From: WLMZ01 sp043753895
GTDB lineage: Bacteria; Actinomycetota; Acidimicrobiia; Acidimicrobiales; Ilumatobacteraceae
Assembly: GCA_043753895.1 (NCBI GenBank)
Contig: JAYUWK010000070.1
Span: 1-64,000 of the forward strand
Reading direction: 5' to 3'
Length of the DNA: 64,000 bases
The notes beneath the pieces were generated by a model. It worked only from the letters and a program-made list of their open reading frames with translations, searched no databases and was not told where the DNA came from. The translations under genes and the position numbers were made by a program. This document shows, one piece after another, positions 9,559 through 18,545 of this stretch; within the stretch, counting starts at the first letter, position 1, and every line of letters begins with the position of its first letter.

Positions 9559-11945
9559 GGTCGATGTTGTCCCGTCGATCGCTGGGCTGTGGGATCAGGA
9601 CGTAACAGCTCAAGTGTGTCATCGACCGGGGTCCAACTGGGCTCGATCATCTGATGAGGTACCCCGGCGATCCAGCTGCGCGGGCTTGCCACGATGCGGG
9701 GTGTGTGAGACTTTTCGCGAAACGAGTCGCCGACCCGAGTGGCCCACCAGCAGAAGGTGGAGTTGGCCATCACGATATTGGTCGCGCCCGCGAGCACCCA
9801 GAAGTCGTTGATTGGAGGTTTGTCGCACAGGCGTGGTGGTCGCATGATCCTGTTGCCCCGCTCACGGTATTGGGCGACCATACGCGCGTTGAAAGCGAGG
9901 TCGTCTCCCACCACGGCGAGCGGCAATTCGTTGCCGATGAGCGGCATCGCTTCGTCGTAGTACTCCGCTGGTAGCGCCCAACCGAGCGGTACGTAGTCGC
10001 CCTGTCGAAAGCAGACGACGTTGTAGCGCTGCGAGCTGGCAAACTGCGCCCACTCGGCTGGTGATCGTTGCAACAGTGCTTCGAGAATGACTTGGTCTCC
10101 GGGCCGATACCACCCAGGGTGCTGGAAGTATCCGTCGAGGACGCGCGCCTGTTTGGCCCCCGGAGGCGGCGCTGCGAACGCCATGGCGAGCAGTCCATGC
10201 TGGTTCACGGTTCGTTCGGACGTGCGTCGGTGCATCGGCGCTGCGGCAGCCATGACCAACCGCTTGCGAAGTCGCGTCTGACTGGTCATCGCCGGATCGC
10301 GGAGACCCATCAGTTCGAGCTCGAGTTCGGTGGCCGAGACCTCGAAACCGGGCAGTAGATCCGACGCAGACAACAGGTGGGTGGCAGCGTTGGCGACGGT
10401 GCGCACATTCGCTGCTGATGTGATCGAAAGCGCGGCGGCAAGCTGAAACAATTCGTTGCCGGCACCTCCGACGAGTTGCGCGATCACGAGCCGGGGCGAC
10501 GTGGCGACCTGCTTCACGAGTGATCGGGGCGATGTCGTGCGCATCGCGGCCGGTACGGCCGGTGTCGGTTCCGTGCCGGCGAGTGGAAGGTGCACCCACG
10601 ACTCGCCCGAGGCCAGCGCTTGGTCGGTCATCACCACGTTGATTGGCTGTTGCGCATGGATTTCGTCGAGTTCCGCACGCACCGTCGCGGCCCACACCAC
10701 CTCGTCGTACGTCCACTCCAGTTCGTGGATCCACAGTCCGTCGGCCCACCGCGTGACCGATTCGTTGCCGGGTCGGATGATGCGCGTCCAGTGCCCGAGC
10801 GCGACCATCTGGCGCGCCGACTGAACGACTTCGAGCATGTCGGCCGCGTTGGGTGCCAACCCTGTGGCAACAACGACGTGGGCCGATGCGGGCGTGGCAC
10901 GGACCCCGAACAGTCGCTGCTCAGACGCCTCGTGAACTCGGGCGACATAGTGCGACGCGGTGGAGGGTTCTTCAGGGGTAGTCGGTTGTGCGGATGCGTC
11001 GCGGATCGACTGAATCCCAGCCTCGAAGTGGGCATTGAACTCGCTCAAGACTGGGCCGTCGCCGATGGCATTGCGCACGTGCGGTGCCCACTCCGACAGC
11101 TCGTCGATGACGCGCTCGGGGCCCGCGAGGCGGAGGGCATGTTTGATCGCAAAGCGCACGCGGCTACTCAGGATGACGATCCAGTTGGTGGTTCGTTGCT
11201 GGGTGTTGTCGCGGGCGATGCCCTGGAGCAGTAGATGCTGGATGCCGGCGTTCGTCAACTGGCGAAGGCCCCAGCCGCTCTGGTGCATTCGCACGAACAT
11301 GTCGGTTTCGTCGAGATAGTAGGTATACCCCTCGTCGAAACCCCCGACGGCGTCGAACGCAGCGCGCCGGAAGGCGTTGTTCCCCCCGGGGAAGTACTGG
11401 ATGCGCTGGCGGGCGGGGTCGTCGAGGTCGAGAGGGACCATGTGGGTCGGGCCAACGGTCGAGAGGTGGGCCGTGCCGTAGAGGTCCGCCGAGCAGTATA
11501 GCCAATCGAGGTCGCGACCGTTGGGGCCGTACACAGCGCCGCCCACCGCGCCGAGCGAATCGTCGCTCTTGAGACCGGCGACGAGATCATGTAACCACGT
11601 TGGCCAGGGGATCTCGTCGTCGTCGAGAAAGGCAAGGATCTCGCCCGTCGCCGCAGATGCGCCGAGGTTGCGCGACATCGAGATGTTTCGCTCGGGATTG
11701 TGGACCACGACGAGTTCGTCGGCGTATGGCTCGAGCGCGGCGATGGTGCCGTCTGTGCACGGGCCGACCACGACGACCACTTCGAACTGTGTGTAGGTCT
11801 GCCAGCGAAGCGACTCGAGGACGTTGACCAACGACGCCACCCGGTCAAGGGTGAGAACGATCACGCTGACCGAAGGTCCGCGAGGTGGGGCCTCGCGCGC
11901 TGGCGTCTCGTGCGTCGTCGTTTCGCGCGTTGGTCCTGTGCTCAT
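9555..11945 (-). CDS. Bimodular GT2 - GT11 (alpha-1,2-fucosyltransferase-like) protein
   Basis: A 796-residue fusion. Residues about 25-260 form a GT2 domain (VSVIVLTLDR; catalytic acid cluster FLDDDE; later GFDEGYTYYLDETD). A middle region of about 200 residues is unassigned. Residues about 485-780 are GT11-like: LVGGAGNELFQLAAAL matches the family's G-G-x-G-N-x-x-F-Q signature, and the C-terminal NSTFCWWATRVG followed by SPRSWI matches the GT11 S-N-S-T-F-x-W-W block. The ATG at 11945 was preferred to one five codons upstream because it forms an ATGA overlap with the wzt stop. GT11 enzymes transfer fucose in alpha-1,2 linkage, so a fucosylated or related deoxyhexose glycan is possible. No GDP-fucose synthesis genes are visible in the window. 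Confidence 0.85.
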   Translation of the reverse strand: MSTGPTRETTTHETPAREAPPRGPSVSVIVLTLDRVASLVNVLESLRWQTYTQFEVVVVVGPCTDGTIAALEPYADELVVVHNPERNISMSRNLGASAATGEILAFLDDDEIPWPTWLHDLVAGLKSDDSLGAVGGAVYGPNGRDLDWLYCSADLYGTAHLSTVGPTHMVPLDLDDPARQRIQYFPGGNNAFRRAAFDAVGGFDEGYTYYLDETDMFVRMHQSGWGLRQLTNAGIQHLLLQGIARDNTQQRTTNWIVILSSRVRFAIKHALRLAGPERVIDELSEWAPHVRNAIGDGPVLSEFNAHFEAGIQSIRDASAQPTTPEEPSTASHYVARVHEASEQRLFGVRATPASAHVVVATGLAPNAADMLEVVQSARQMVALGHWTRIIRPGNESVTRWADGLWIHELEWTYDEVVWAATVRAELDEIHAQQPINVVMTDQALASGESWVHLPLAGTEPTPAVPAAMRTTSPRSLVKQVATSPRLVIAQLVGGAGNELFQLAAALSITSAANVRTVANAATHLLSASDLLPGFEVSATELELELMGLRDPAMTSQTRLRKRLVMAAAAPMHRRTSERTVNQHGLLAMAFAAPPPGAKQARVLDGYFQHPGWYRPGDQVILEALLQRSPAEWAQFASSQRYNVVCFRQGDYVPLGWALPAEYYDEAMPLIGNELPLAVVGDDLAFNARMVAQYRERGNRIMRPPRLCDKPPINDFWVLAGATNIVMANSTFCWWATRVGDSFREKSHTPRIVASPRSWIAGVPHQMIEPSWTPVDDTLELLRPDPTAQRSTGQHRP

Positions 11946-13138
11946 TCGTGCATGGTCCATCGGGGGCGCATGGTCACGAGAGCGCCCGTCTCGTAGGGCT
12001 TGCCCGACATCACGTCGAATCGCAACGCAAGATGCACGTTGTCGTATTCGTGTTGTCGATTGAAGTCGGTGACTGTGGTGTGCACGTCGTAGGTGCCGGG
12101 CAGCAGACTCACCGAATCCATCTCGATGTCGATGTGCCCCTCACCCGACACCATCTCAGGAATCAGCCCCACATCGCGCGTGCACGGAGCGGTGATGGTC
12201 GCGCCCCCGAGGCTCTGTATCTCGAAGCCGAAGATCGGCTTCGGCACGGGTTTGGTCGCGTGAAAGTTCAGTCGCAACCGGATCGAATCAGACGTGCGGA
12301 ACCGTTTCACTGCGTCGGGGTTGTCGTCGACGAACAACTCGACCGATGTGATCTGCAGTTCTCCAGAACCGCGGCGTACCCGGCCATCAACATCGCGGTT
12401 GCGATTGCCCAGCATCATCTCGGTGTAGGCCTCGACGAGATCGGACGGGTCGCCCTCGCCGGTGATCTTGCCGTGCGTGAGCCAGATCGCCCGGTCACAC
12501 ATGTTCTTTACGCTGCCGAGATCGTGGGTGACGAGCACGATGGTGCGACCGTCGTTGCGGAACTCGACGAACTTCTCGAGGCAACGCTGCTGAAACGTGA
12601 CGTCGCCGACGGCGAGGATCTCGTCGACGATGAGCAGCCGTGGGTCCACATTGATGGCCACGGCAAACGCGAGGCGCACGTACATGCCCGACGAATACGT
12701 CTTCACCGGTGCGTCGATGAAGCTCTCGAGACCGGAGAACTCGACGATCTCGTCGAAGCGTGATGCGATCTCGCGGCGGCCCATGCCGAGGATGGCTGCG
12801 TTCAGGAAGATGTTGTCGCGTCCCGATAGTTCAGGGTGGAAACCGGCGCCCAACTCGAGCAGCGCCGACATGCGTTTGTGCACCTTCACCCATCCTTGGT
12901 TCGGCTGCAGGATGCCGGCCATGCACTTCAGCAGCGTGGACTTGCCCGAACCGTTCTGGCCGATGACGCCGAACACCTCGCCCTCGTGCACCGTGAAGGA
13001 CACGTCGTCGAGGGCGGTGAACTCGGCGAAACGGTTGCGCCCACGCGCTGCGACGAGCTGCTTCAGGGAGTTGGTTTTCTCGCTGTGTAGTCGGAAGTTC
13101 TTCGTGACGTGCGAGACCTCGAGGGCGATGTCGTGCAT
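11942..13138 (-). CDS. wzt: ABC-type polysaccharide exporter, ATPase subunit with C-terminal sugar-binding domain
   Basis: A 398-residue protein. The ATPase domain (about 1-240) has Walker A GQNGSGKST, the signature YSSGMYVRLAFA, Walker B LLIVDEILAVGD and the H-loop LVTHDL. Residues about 255-398 form a beta-rich extension (IDIEMDSVSLLPGTYDVH near its end) corresponding to the Wzt C-terminal domain, which in E. coli O9a binds the capped non-reducing end of the glycan. I place the start at the ATG at 13138, four bases after the wzm stop, rather than an in-frame start 18 codons upstream that lies inside wzm. Together with Wzm it would export a completed undecaprenyl-linked polymer across the membrane. 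Confidence 0.93.
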   Translation of the reverse strand: MHDIALEVSHVTKNFRLHSEKTNSLKQLVAARGRNRFAEFTALDDVSFTVHEGEVFGVIGQNGSGKSTLLKCMAGILQPNQGWVKVHKRMSALLELGAGFHPELSGRDNIFLNAAILGMGRREIASRFDEIVEFSGLESFIDAPVKTYSSGMYVRLAFAVAINVDPRLLIVDEILAVGDVTFQQRCLEKFVEFRNDGRTIVLVTHDLGSVKNMCDRAIWLTHGKITGEGDPSDLVEAYTEMMLGNRNRDVDGRVRRGSGELQITSVELFVDDNPDAVKRFRTSDSIRLRLNFHATKPVPKPIFGFEIQSLGGATITAPCTRDVGLIPEMVSGEGHIDIEMDSVSLLPGTYDVHTTVTDFNRQHEYDNVHLALRFDVMSGKPYETGALVTMRPRWTMHE

Positions 13139-13142
13139 GGGT

Positions 13143-13940
13143 CTACATCTCCTCGGCGAATTTGGGCGAGAGCCGATTGAAGATCCACACACCGATGAAG
13201 AACGAACCGAATCCGAGCACCGCGAGTTCGCCCAAACGTCCGAAGCCGGGGATTCGGTTGTCGTACATGATGTTGTGCGAGGCCGTGATGAAGCTGCCGG
13301 TGGGGCCGTAGTTGGCGAGCAGAACGAGCGGGCGCAGGCTGATGGCCTGGGGGAAGTAGATGATAGGCGTGGCGTAGAAGAGCAGTTGCGCGACGATGGT
13401 CCACAGGTAGTTCACGTCGTGGTAGAAGACGTTCGCGGCCGAGAGCACCAGCGCGACGCCGGTGGTGAACAGCGCGAGCATGCACATCACCGCGATCATC
13501 ACCGGCAGCCACGGCAGCACCAAGCTGCCCGACAGTAAGAGCGCGATGGTGAGAATCGAGAGCTCGATCATCAGGGTCACGAATTGGGCAATGACCACCG
13601 AGAACACCAGATGTTCGTGGGGGAACTGCACCTTCTTGATGAGACCCGCCCCGCCCTGCACGGCCCCCATCGACACCGACGTCGTGATCGCGAAGAAGTT
13701 GAACGGCAACAGACCGGCAAGGAAGTAGAGCGGGAAGTTGCGCAGCCCGCTGGGGTCACCGGGGATCGCGTTCTGGCGGAATACGTACTTGAAGATGATC
13801 GTGAAGATCAGCATCTGCGACAGTGGGTTCAGCAGACTCCAGGCCCAGCCGAGGATCGACTTCTTGTACCGCGTGCGAAGCTCTTTCAGCGACAGCAGGT
13901 ACAGCAGGTTGCGATGCGCCATCGCCGATCGAAGTGACAT
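13143..13940 (-). CDS. wzm: ABC-type polysaccharide exporter, permease subunit
   Basis: A 265-residue ABC-2 permease with six predicted membrane helices. It starts with a cytoplasmic LYLLSLKELRTRYKKSILGWAW segment, the typical N-terminus of Wzm/TagG proteins, and contains GLLPFNFFA and KKVQFP motifs of the family. It heads a five-gene operon (wzm, wzt, GT2-GT11, FkbM, triple GT4) with all junctions overlapping or within four bases. A TACACT -10-like hexamer ends nine bases before the ATG, which points to a leaderless start. The divergent small coiled-coil gene starts 91 bases away, so the intergenic region carries promoters for both directions. Confidence 0.93.
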   Translation of the reverse strand: MSLRSAMAHRNLLYLLSLKELRTRYKKSILGWAWSLLNPLSQMLIFTIIFKYVFRQNAIPGDPSGLRNFPLYFLAGLLPFNFFAITTSVSMGAVQGGAGLIKKVQFPHEHLVFSVVIAQFVTLMIELSILTIALLLSGSLVLPWLPVMIAVMCMLALFTTGVALVLSAANVFYHDVNYLWTIVAQLLFYATPIIYFPQAISLRPLVLLANYGPTGSFITASHNIMYDNRIPGFGRLGELAVLGFGSFFIGVWIFNRLSPKFAEEM

Positions 13941-14031
13941 GAAGGCCTCAGTGTAGTTGCAGAGGACCGCTCACCGACTGCACGTTGGGCCTCCGGCCAA
14001 CGTCGTCGACAGGCGGCTAGCCTGTGCGGCT
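13941..14031. promoter_or_regulatory. Divergent promoter region of the two glycan operons
   Basis: This 91-bp spacer separates wzm (minus) from the coiled-coil/GT2 operon (plus). On the minus strand TACACT (13950-13955) lies nine bases before the wzm ATG. On the plus strand TAGCCT (14018-14023) lies eight bases before the ATG at 14032. Both fit a leaderless arrangement with transcription starting at or near the start codon. No clear -35 consensus or operator palindrome was seen. Confidence 0.5.
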
Positions 14032-14364
14032 ATGCCAGCCAAGCCCGTCAGTGCGACCGATGCCACGGAAACCGAAATTGAGCAGCTTCGGGCAGAGGTA
14101 GCCCGTCTGCGCGACGTGATCGGCCCGAACGAGCAGTCGTATGTGCAGCTACGCACCGATGTGTGGAGTGCCCGCGATGCCGTGATCGGCGCCGAAGCCG
14201 AGATGGGCCTGCTCAAGGGTCAGGTGCGTTCACTGCAGGCCGAAGTGGCCCGAGCCGTGAAGGAACAGCAGTGGTTCAAAGATGAGATCCTGCTGCGGAT
14301 CAAATCGTGGCGCACGTACCTTCGTCGGCTGGTACTGAAGATTCGTCGGATGCTGCTCAAATGA
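14032..14364 (+). CDS. Small coiled-coil protein of the glycan locus
   Basis: A 110-residue protein of unknown function. Residues about 14-32 (EIEQLRAEVARLRDVI) and 50-80 form heptad-like coiled coils. The C-terminal 25 residues are strongly basic and amphipathic (SWRTYLRRLVLKIRRMLLK), resembling the segment following coiled coils in glycosyltransferase-locus proteins. The start at 14032 is supported by a TAGCCT box eight bases upstream. The stop overlaps the next glycosyltransferase start (ATGA), so production of the two proteins is coupled. A role as membrane-associated scaffold or length-control partner is inference only. Two comparable small genes occur at 18264 and 34973. Confidence 0.7.
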   Translation: MPAKPVSATDATETEIEQLRAEVARLRDVIGPNEQSYVQLRTDVWSARDAVIGAEAEMGLLKGQVRSLQAEVARAVKEQQWFKDEILLRIKSWRTYLRRLVLKIRRMLLK

Positions 14365-15956
14365 GCCCACGGATCTCGGTGCTCACGCCGGTGTACAACC
14401 CGCCGCTGCACGTGTTGCAGGAAACCATCGACTCGGTCCTCGCGCAGACCTTGGGTGATTGGGAACTGTGTCTGGTGAACGACTGCTCCACCGATGCGGG
14501 CGTCGCACCACTGCTTGATGCCGCCGCTCGTGGCGACGCACGTATCAGGGTGCTGCATCGGGCCGAGAACGGCGGCATCACTGCTGCCTCGGCCGACGCC
14601 TTGGCCATGGCCACGGGTGAGTTCGTGGCACTGCTCGATCACGACGACCTACTGCACGAAGCAGCGCTCACCGGAGTGGTCGAGATCGCCGACATCCACG
14701 ATGATCTCGATTACTCCTACAGCGACGAGGCCCATCTCAGCCCAGAGGGCAAGGTGGTAACGCCGTTCTACAAGCCCGATTGGTCGCCCGAACGCCTGCG
14801 CAGTCAGAACTACTGCACACACTTTTCGGTGCTGCGCCGATCGCTGGTCAACGAGGTCGGTGGCTTCCGCTCCGGCTTCGACGGCAGTCAGGATTACGAC
14901 CTGATCCTGCGCGTCACCGAAAGGGCGCGTTACATCCATCACTTCTCGTGGGTGATGTACCTGTGGCGTCAGCTGCCCACATCGGTTGCCGGCAACCGCA
15001 ACGCGAAGCCATATGCCTACGAGTCCGGTATGCGCGCGTTGCAGGAGCACGCCGAACGCCTCGGTATTTCCGCCACGGTCGAGATGCAGGAGCCGCTTGG
15101 TACCTACCGATTTCGGCGTCACCTCACGCGTACGCCACGCGTGAGCGTGATCATCCCCACGCGCGGCACTAGTTCGTTGGTGTGGGGCGTGAACCGCTGT
15201 CTTGTTGTGGAAACGGTGCAGAGCCTGCTCGAGAAGGACTCGTATCCCGATCTCGAAGTCATCATCGTTGCCGACACGGTGACCCCGCCCGCCGTGATCG
15301 CGGCGTTGGAGCGGGTGCTCGGCGATCGACTCACGGTTGTGTGGTATGACCGCAAGTTCAACTTCAGCGAGAAGATCAACCTCGGTGCGGTGCACGCCAC
15401 GGGCGAGTTACTGCTGCTACTGAACGACGACATGTCGGTGATCACCCCCGACTTCTTGTCAACGATGGTGCCGATCGCGCTCGAGGATGGCGTGGGCATG
15501 GTGGGAGCCAAGCTGTATTTCTCCGATGGCACGCTGCAACACGCGGGTCACGTGTACAACGGCGATCCTTACCATGCGATGTTCCGATGGGGTGGGTACG
15601 AACTCGGACCATCCGGACTCTTGGTGGTGCAACGCGAATGCGTTGGGGTCACCGCTGCATGCTCGCTCCTCCGCATGGATGTGTTCGAGCAGGTGGGCGG
15701 GCTCACGCCACTGCTGCACAGCAACTTCAACGATGTCGACTTCAGCCTGAAGATCCGTTCGTTGGGGCATCGCATCGTATGGACGCCCTATGTCGAGATG
15801 TACCACTTCGAGAGCCAGACACGCGAGCCCACACCCACCGAATACGAGCACCTGATCATTCGCAACCGTTGGCACGAACAACTCCTCACCGACCCGTACT
15901 ACAACCACAACCTTGCACCGCGGCGCGACGATTGGGTAGAGAAGGCGATGCGCTGA
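14361..15956 (+). CDS. GT2 family glycosyltransferase, two GT-A domains
   Basis: A 531-residue protein with two tandem GT2 modules. The first (about 1-230) begins RISVLTPVYNPPLHVL and has the DXD-like ALLDHDDLL. The second (about 255-531) begins RVSVIIPTRGTSSL, has LLLNDDMSVI, then GGLTPLLHSNFNDVDFSLKI as the acceptor-site ED-like block. Arrangements like this are common in rhamnan/O-antigen synthases and galactofuranosyl-type proteins. The start ATG at 14361 overlaps the preceding stop. The next gene starts two bases after its stop. It is soluble and presumably works at the cytoplasmic face on a lipid-linked acceptor. Confidence 0.85.
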   Translation: MSPRISVLTPVYNPPLHVLQETIDSVLAQTLGDWELCLVNDCSTDAGVAPLLDAAARGDARIRVLHRAENGGITAASADALAMATGEFVALLDHDDLLHEAALTGVVEIADIHDDLDYSYSDEAHLSPEGKVVTPFYKPDWSPERLRSQNYCTHFSVLRRSLVNEVGGFRSGFDGSQDYDLILRVTERARYIHHFSWVMYLWRQLPTSVAGNRNAKPYAYESGMRALQEHAERLGISATVEMQEPLGTYRFRRHLTRTPRVSVIIPTRGTSSLVWGVNRCLVVETVQSLLEKDSYPDLEVIIVADTVTPPAVIAALERVLGDRLTVVWYDRKFNFSEKINLGAVHATGELLLLLNDDMSVITPDFLSTMVPIALEDGVGMVGAKLYFSDGTLQHAGHVYNGDPYHAMFRWGGYELGPSGLLVVQRECVGVTAACSLLRMDVFEQVGGLTPLLHSNFNDVDFSLKIRSLGHRIVWTPYVEMYHFESQTREPTPTEYEHLIIRNRWHEQLLTDPYYNHNLAPRRDDWVEKAMR

Positions 15957-15957
15957 C

Positions 15958-18273
15958 GTGGCATCGACCGATGGTCGCTCGCACAGGGTGTGCCTGATGG
16001 TGCCTTCGGGGGTCTGGGATCTCGCGCCGCTCGTGGCTGCGCTACGCGAGCATCATGCCGATTGGTCGTTCTCGGCGGTGTGGTGCGGTGACCCGCACCT
16101 TCGACCTGTGCTCGACCCTGTACTCGGGCTGGTCTGGGGCGACGTCGAGCTGGGCGAACCAACCGGAGTCGGATGGGCGCGTCTGATCGTGGCGCTCTCG
16201 ACGCGGGCTTACGAATGGAGCCGTACCGCGGCGGCGGTGAGTCGATTGCTCGATACGAGTGTCGGAGTTGGCGACGGGGACGGCGATCGCGGGCCAGCCG
16301 TGGTCGTGTTGCGGGTCGGATCAGTGGCGGTCCTTGGTGACTGTTCGGCCCTCGTCGGTGGCCGAGCCGTCACGTTGGTTGGCCGAGCACTCATGGCGCT
16401 ACCCGACGACGAACTGTCACCAAGCGAAGCCGATCTGATCTCCCGCGGTGACTGCAGCGATGTGGTCGCTGCGTTTCGCGCCGGCGCCCAGCTGGCCCTC
16501 GGCTGGCTCGGTCGGCAATTGTTGGAGTCTTCCGGCGAGGTCGGACCGTGGCTGCAACGACTGGCGGTGCTTTTCGACGTCGAAGTGCGCAACGATCCGC
16601 ATATCGGTGTTGGTGCTTGGCGGGGTACGAGTGGGGTCACGCCTGCGTTGGTGGATCTCGACCTGCTCGATCGCAACGAGCCATGGCACTTCACGATCGC
16701 CAGCGAGCCATCGCGCGTGCTCCTCTCGGGTGATCCGCAGCTCGCTACCGCAGTCCGATCCGGTCTGGCCCAGGTCTCCGGCATCCAGACCCCGATCCGG
16801 TTGCCCGGCGGCATCGTCATTGACGACGCCATCAGAGCCGTCACGCGTGCGGCCCTCCGAGAGACACGCACCATCGACTGCCCCTTGCCGCCGGAACCGT
16901 TCGGGGCGCACAACTCGGCGTACCTCGAGTGGCTCGAGTCGCCCTATCCCTGGGGTGCAGGTGTGGGTCGCTACTGGCTCGAAGTTCGTGAGGGGCGCGC
17001 GGACCTACGGGCGGCCTTCGCACAACCGCAGAGTGTTGACGCTCGGCGCTATGCCGAATGGGCCGCATCGAGTTGGCGCCTCGAGCATCACTCGATGCTG
17101 CTCCGGCCCAGCAGCGCCGCTGCACATCCCGTCATCTCGGTGGGATTCGATCCCGCAGGTATCAACGTGCTCGGGTATCTCGACTTCGATCAGAGCCTGG
17201 GCGACATCGCGCGTGAAATCGTCGCAGCGCTCGAGCAGGCTCAGGTGCCAGTGGCTGCACTGAACCACGAACGAACCCGCGCCCCGCGGCGATCCGATTC
17301 GTCCGTCGCTGGACGCGAAGCCCTCTACGCAACGAACGTCGTGGTGGTCACGGCTGACCAGTTCGAATTTGTCGTGAGCGACCATGGGCAGTCGTTGCTC
17401 GACGGTCGGTACAACATCGGGTATTGGTTCTGGGAACTCGAACATGTGCCTGCATCCATGCTCTTGGCACTCGACCACGTACAGGAGATCTGGACCGGAT
17501 CGCGTTTCGTCGCCGAGGCGTTTGCCCGCGTCACCGACAAGCCGGTGCGCTGCGTGCCGCTGCCGATACCCCAACCGCAACCATCCGAGAGAACTCGTGC
17601 GAGCTTCGGTCTGCCCGCCGATCGGTTCGTGTTTCTCACGACCTTCGATCAGGCCAGCGTGCCCGAACGCAAGAATCCTCTCGGTGTCATCGATGCATTC
17701 ACGCGGGCGTTCGGCGACGGCGAAGGTCCGTTGCTGTGGATCAAGACGATGAACGGCCACCGGCACTGGCAAGAACACGAACGTCTACTCTCCGCTGCCG
17801 CTGGGCGAAGCGACATCATCGTGTGGGACGAGCACCTCAGCCGGGCCGACCAGATGGCAGTGGTCCGGGCTGCCGATTGTCTCGTGTCATTGCACCGCTC
17901 CGAGGGGTTGGGTCTGCCCTGCGCCGAGGCGATGTGGTTGAACAAGCCCGTGATCGCGACGCGCTACTCGGGCAACCTCGATTTCATGGACGATACGTGT
18001 GCAGCGATGATCGACTATCGACTCATACCGGTTCGTCACGGCAAGGGCATCTATCCAGACCAGGCGGTTTGGGCGGACCCTGACCTCGAGCAGGCGGCGG
18101 TGTGGATGCGCCAACTCGTCGAGAGTCCGGCGTTGTGCACCCGCCTCGGCTCGGCTGCTCGGCAACGTATGGCATCGCAGCCATCGCTCGCCGAGGCAGG
18201 ACGCACCATTGCTCGCGTCGCCCAACTCGGCAGCAGTCGGAACATCTCAGGAGGACGACAGACATGGGACTGA
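15958..18273 (+). CDS. Large glycosyltransferase with C-terminal GT4 domain
   Basis: A 771-residue protein starting with GTG, two bases after the preceding stop. The N-terminal about 430 residues match no family I recognise; they include a possible GT-B-like half. Residues about 450-760 form a GT4 domain: YNIGYWFWELEHVP, IWTGSRFVAEAF, then FDQASVPERKNP and the nucleotide-sugar motif SEGLGLPCAEAMW. Such domains with YWFWELE follow polysaccharide loci in many bacteria. The 3' end overlaps the start of the small coiled-coil gene at 18264. The substrate is unknown. Confidence 0.8.
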   Translation: MASTDGRSHRVCLMVPSGVWDLAPLVAALREHHADWSFSAVWCGDPHLRPVLDPVLGLVWGDVELGEPTGVGWARLIVALSTRAYEWSRTAAAVSRLLDTSVGVGDGDGDRGPAVVVLRVGSVAVLGDCSALVGGRAVTLVGRALMALPDDELSPSEADLISRGDCSDVVAAFRAGAQLALGWLGRQLLESSGEVGPWLQRLAVLFDVEVRNDPHIGVGAWRGTSGVTPALVDLDLLDRNEPWHFTIASEPSRVLLSGDPQLATAVRSGLAQVSGIQTPIRLPGGIVIDDAIRAVTRAALRETRTIDCPLPPEPFGAHNSAYLEWLESPYPWGAGVGRYWLEVREGRADLRAAFAQPQSVDARRYAEWAASSWRLEHHSMLLRPSSAAAHPVISVGFDPAGINVLGYLDFDQSLGDIAREIVAALEQAQVPVAALNHERTRAPRRSDSSVAGREALYATNVVVVTADQFEFVVSDHGQSLLDGRYNIGYWFWELEHVPASMLLALDHVQEIWTGSRFVAEAFARVTDKPVRCVPLPIPQPQPSERTRASFGLPADRFVFLTTFDQASVPERKNPLGVIDAFTRAFGDGEGPLLWIKTMNGHRHWQEHERLLSAAAGRSDIIVWDEHLSRADQMAVVRAADCLVSLHRSEGLGLPCAEAMWLNKPVIATRYSGNLDFMDDTCAAMIDYRLIPVRHGKGIYPDQAVWADPDLEQAAVWMRQLVESPALCTRLGSAARQRMASQPSLAEAGRTIARVAQLGSSRNISGGRQTWD

Positions 18274-18527
18274 AATCACAGCTCGGTTGGCTGGTGCGCG
18301 GAGGCGACCAGACAGCAGCGGCGCTCGCGACCTACGCTGCCGACCTGCGGGCACTGCAGGACAAGGTGGCACGCATCGATGACGAGCTCCAAGTGCTACG
18401 CGCGGGCGGCGATTTTGCCGTTATGCGCGCCGATATCGACGTAATCCGTGAGCAGGTGCGATCCGCGGTCGACGACCTTGGCGACCGGCTGGGCGCACTT
18501 TCGGAACGGCTCAACTCCACGCCATAG
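18264..18527 (+). CDS. Small coiled-coil protein
   Basis: An 87-residue protein starting inside the end of the upstream glycosyltransferase gene, with a strong AGGAGG site 10 bases before the ATG. The N-terminus (MGLKSQLGWLVRGGDQ) is hydrophobic-amphipathic. Residues about 28-83 are predicted coiled coil (LQDKVARIDDELQVL, then DLGDRLGALSERL). I recognise no family. Together with the proteins at 14032 and 34973 it forms a set of small coiled-coil proteins, each stitched to glycosyltransferase genes by overlap. The strong ribosome site suggests it is made in larger amounts than its neighbours. Confidence 0.65.
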   Translation: MGLKSQLGWLVRGGDQTAAALATYAADLRALQDKVARIDDELQVLRAGGDFAVMRADIDVIREQVRSAVDDLGDRLGALSERLNSTP

Positions 18528-18545
18528 CGAGCCGATAACCCTGTG

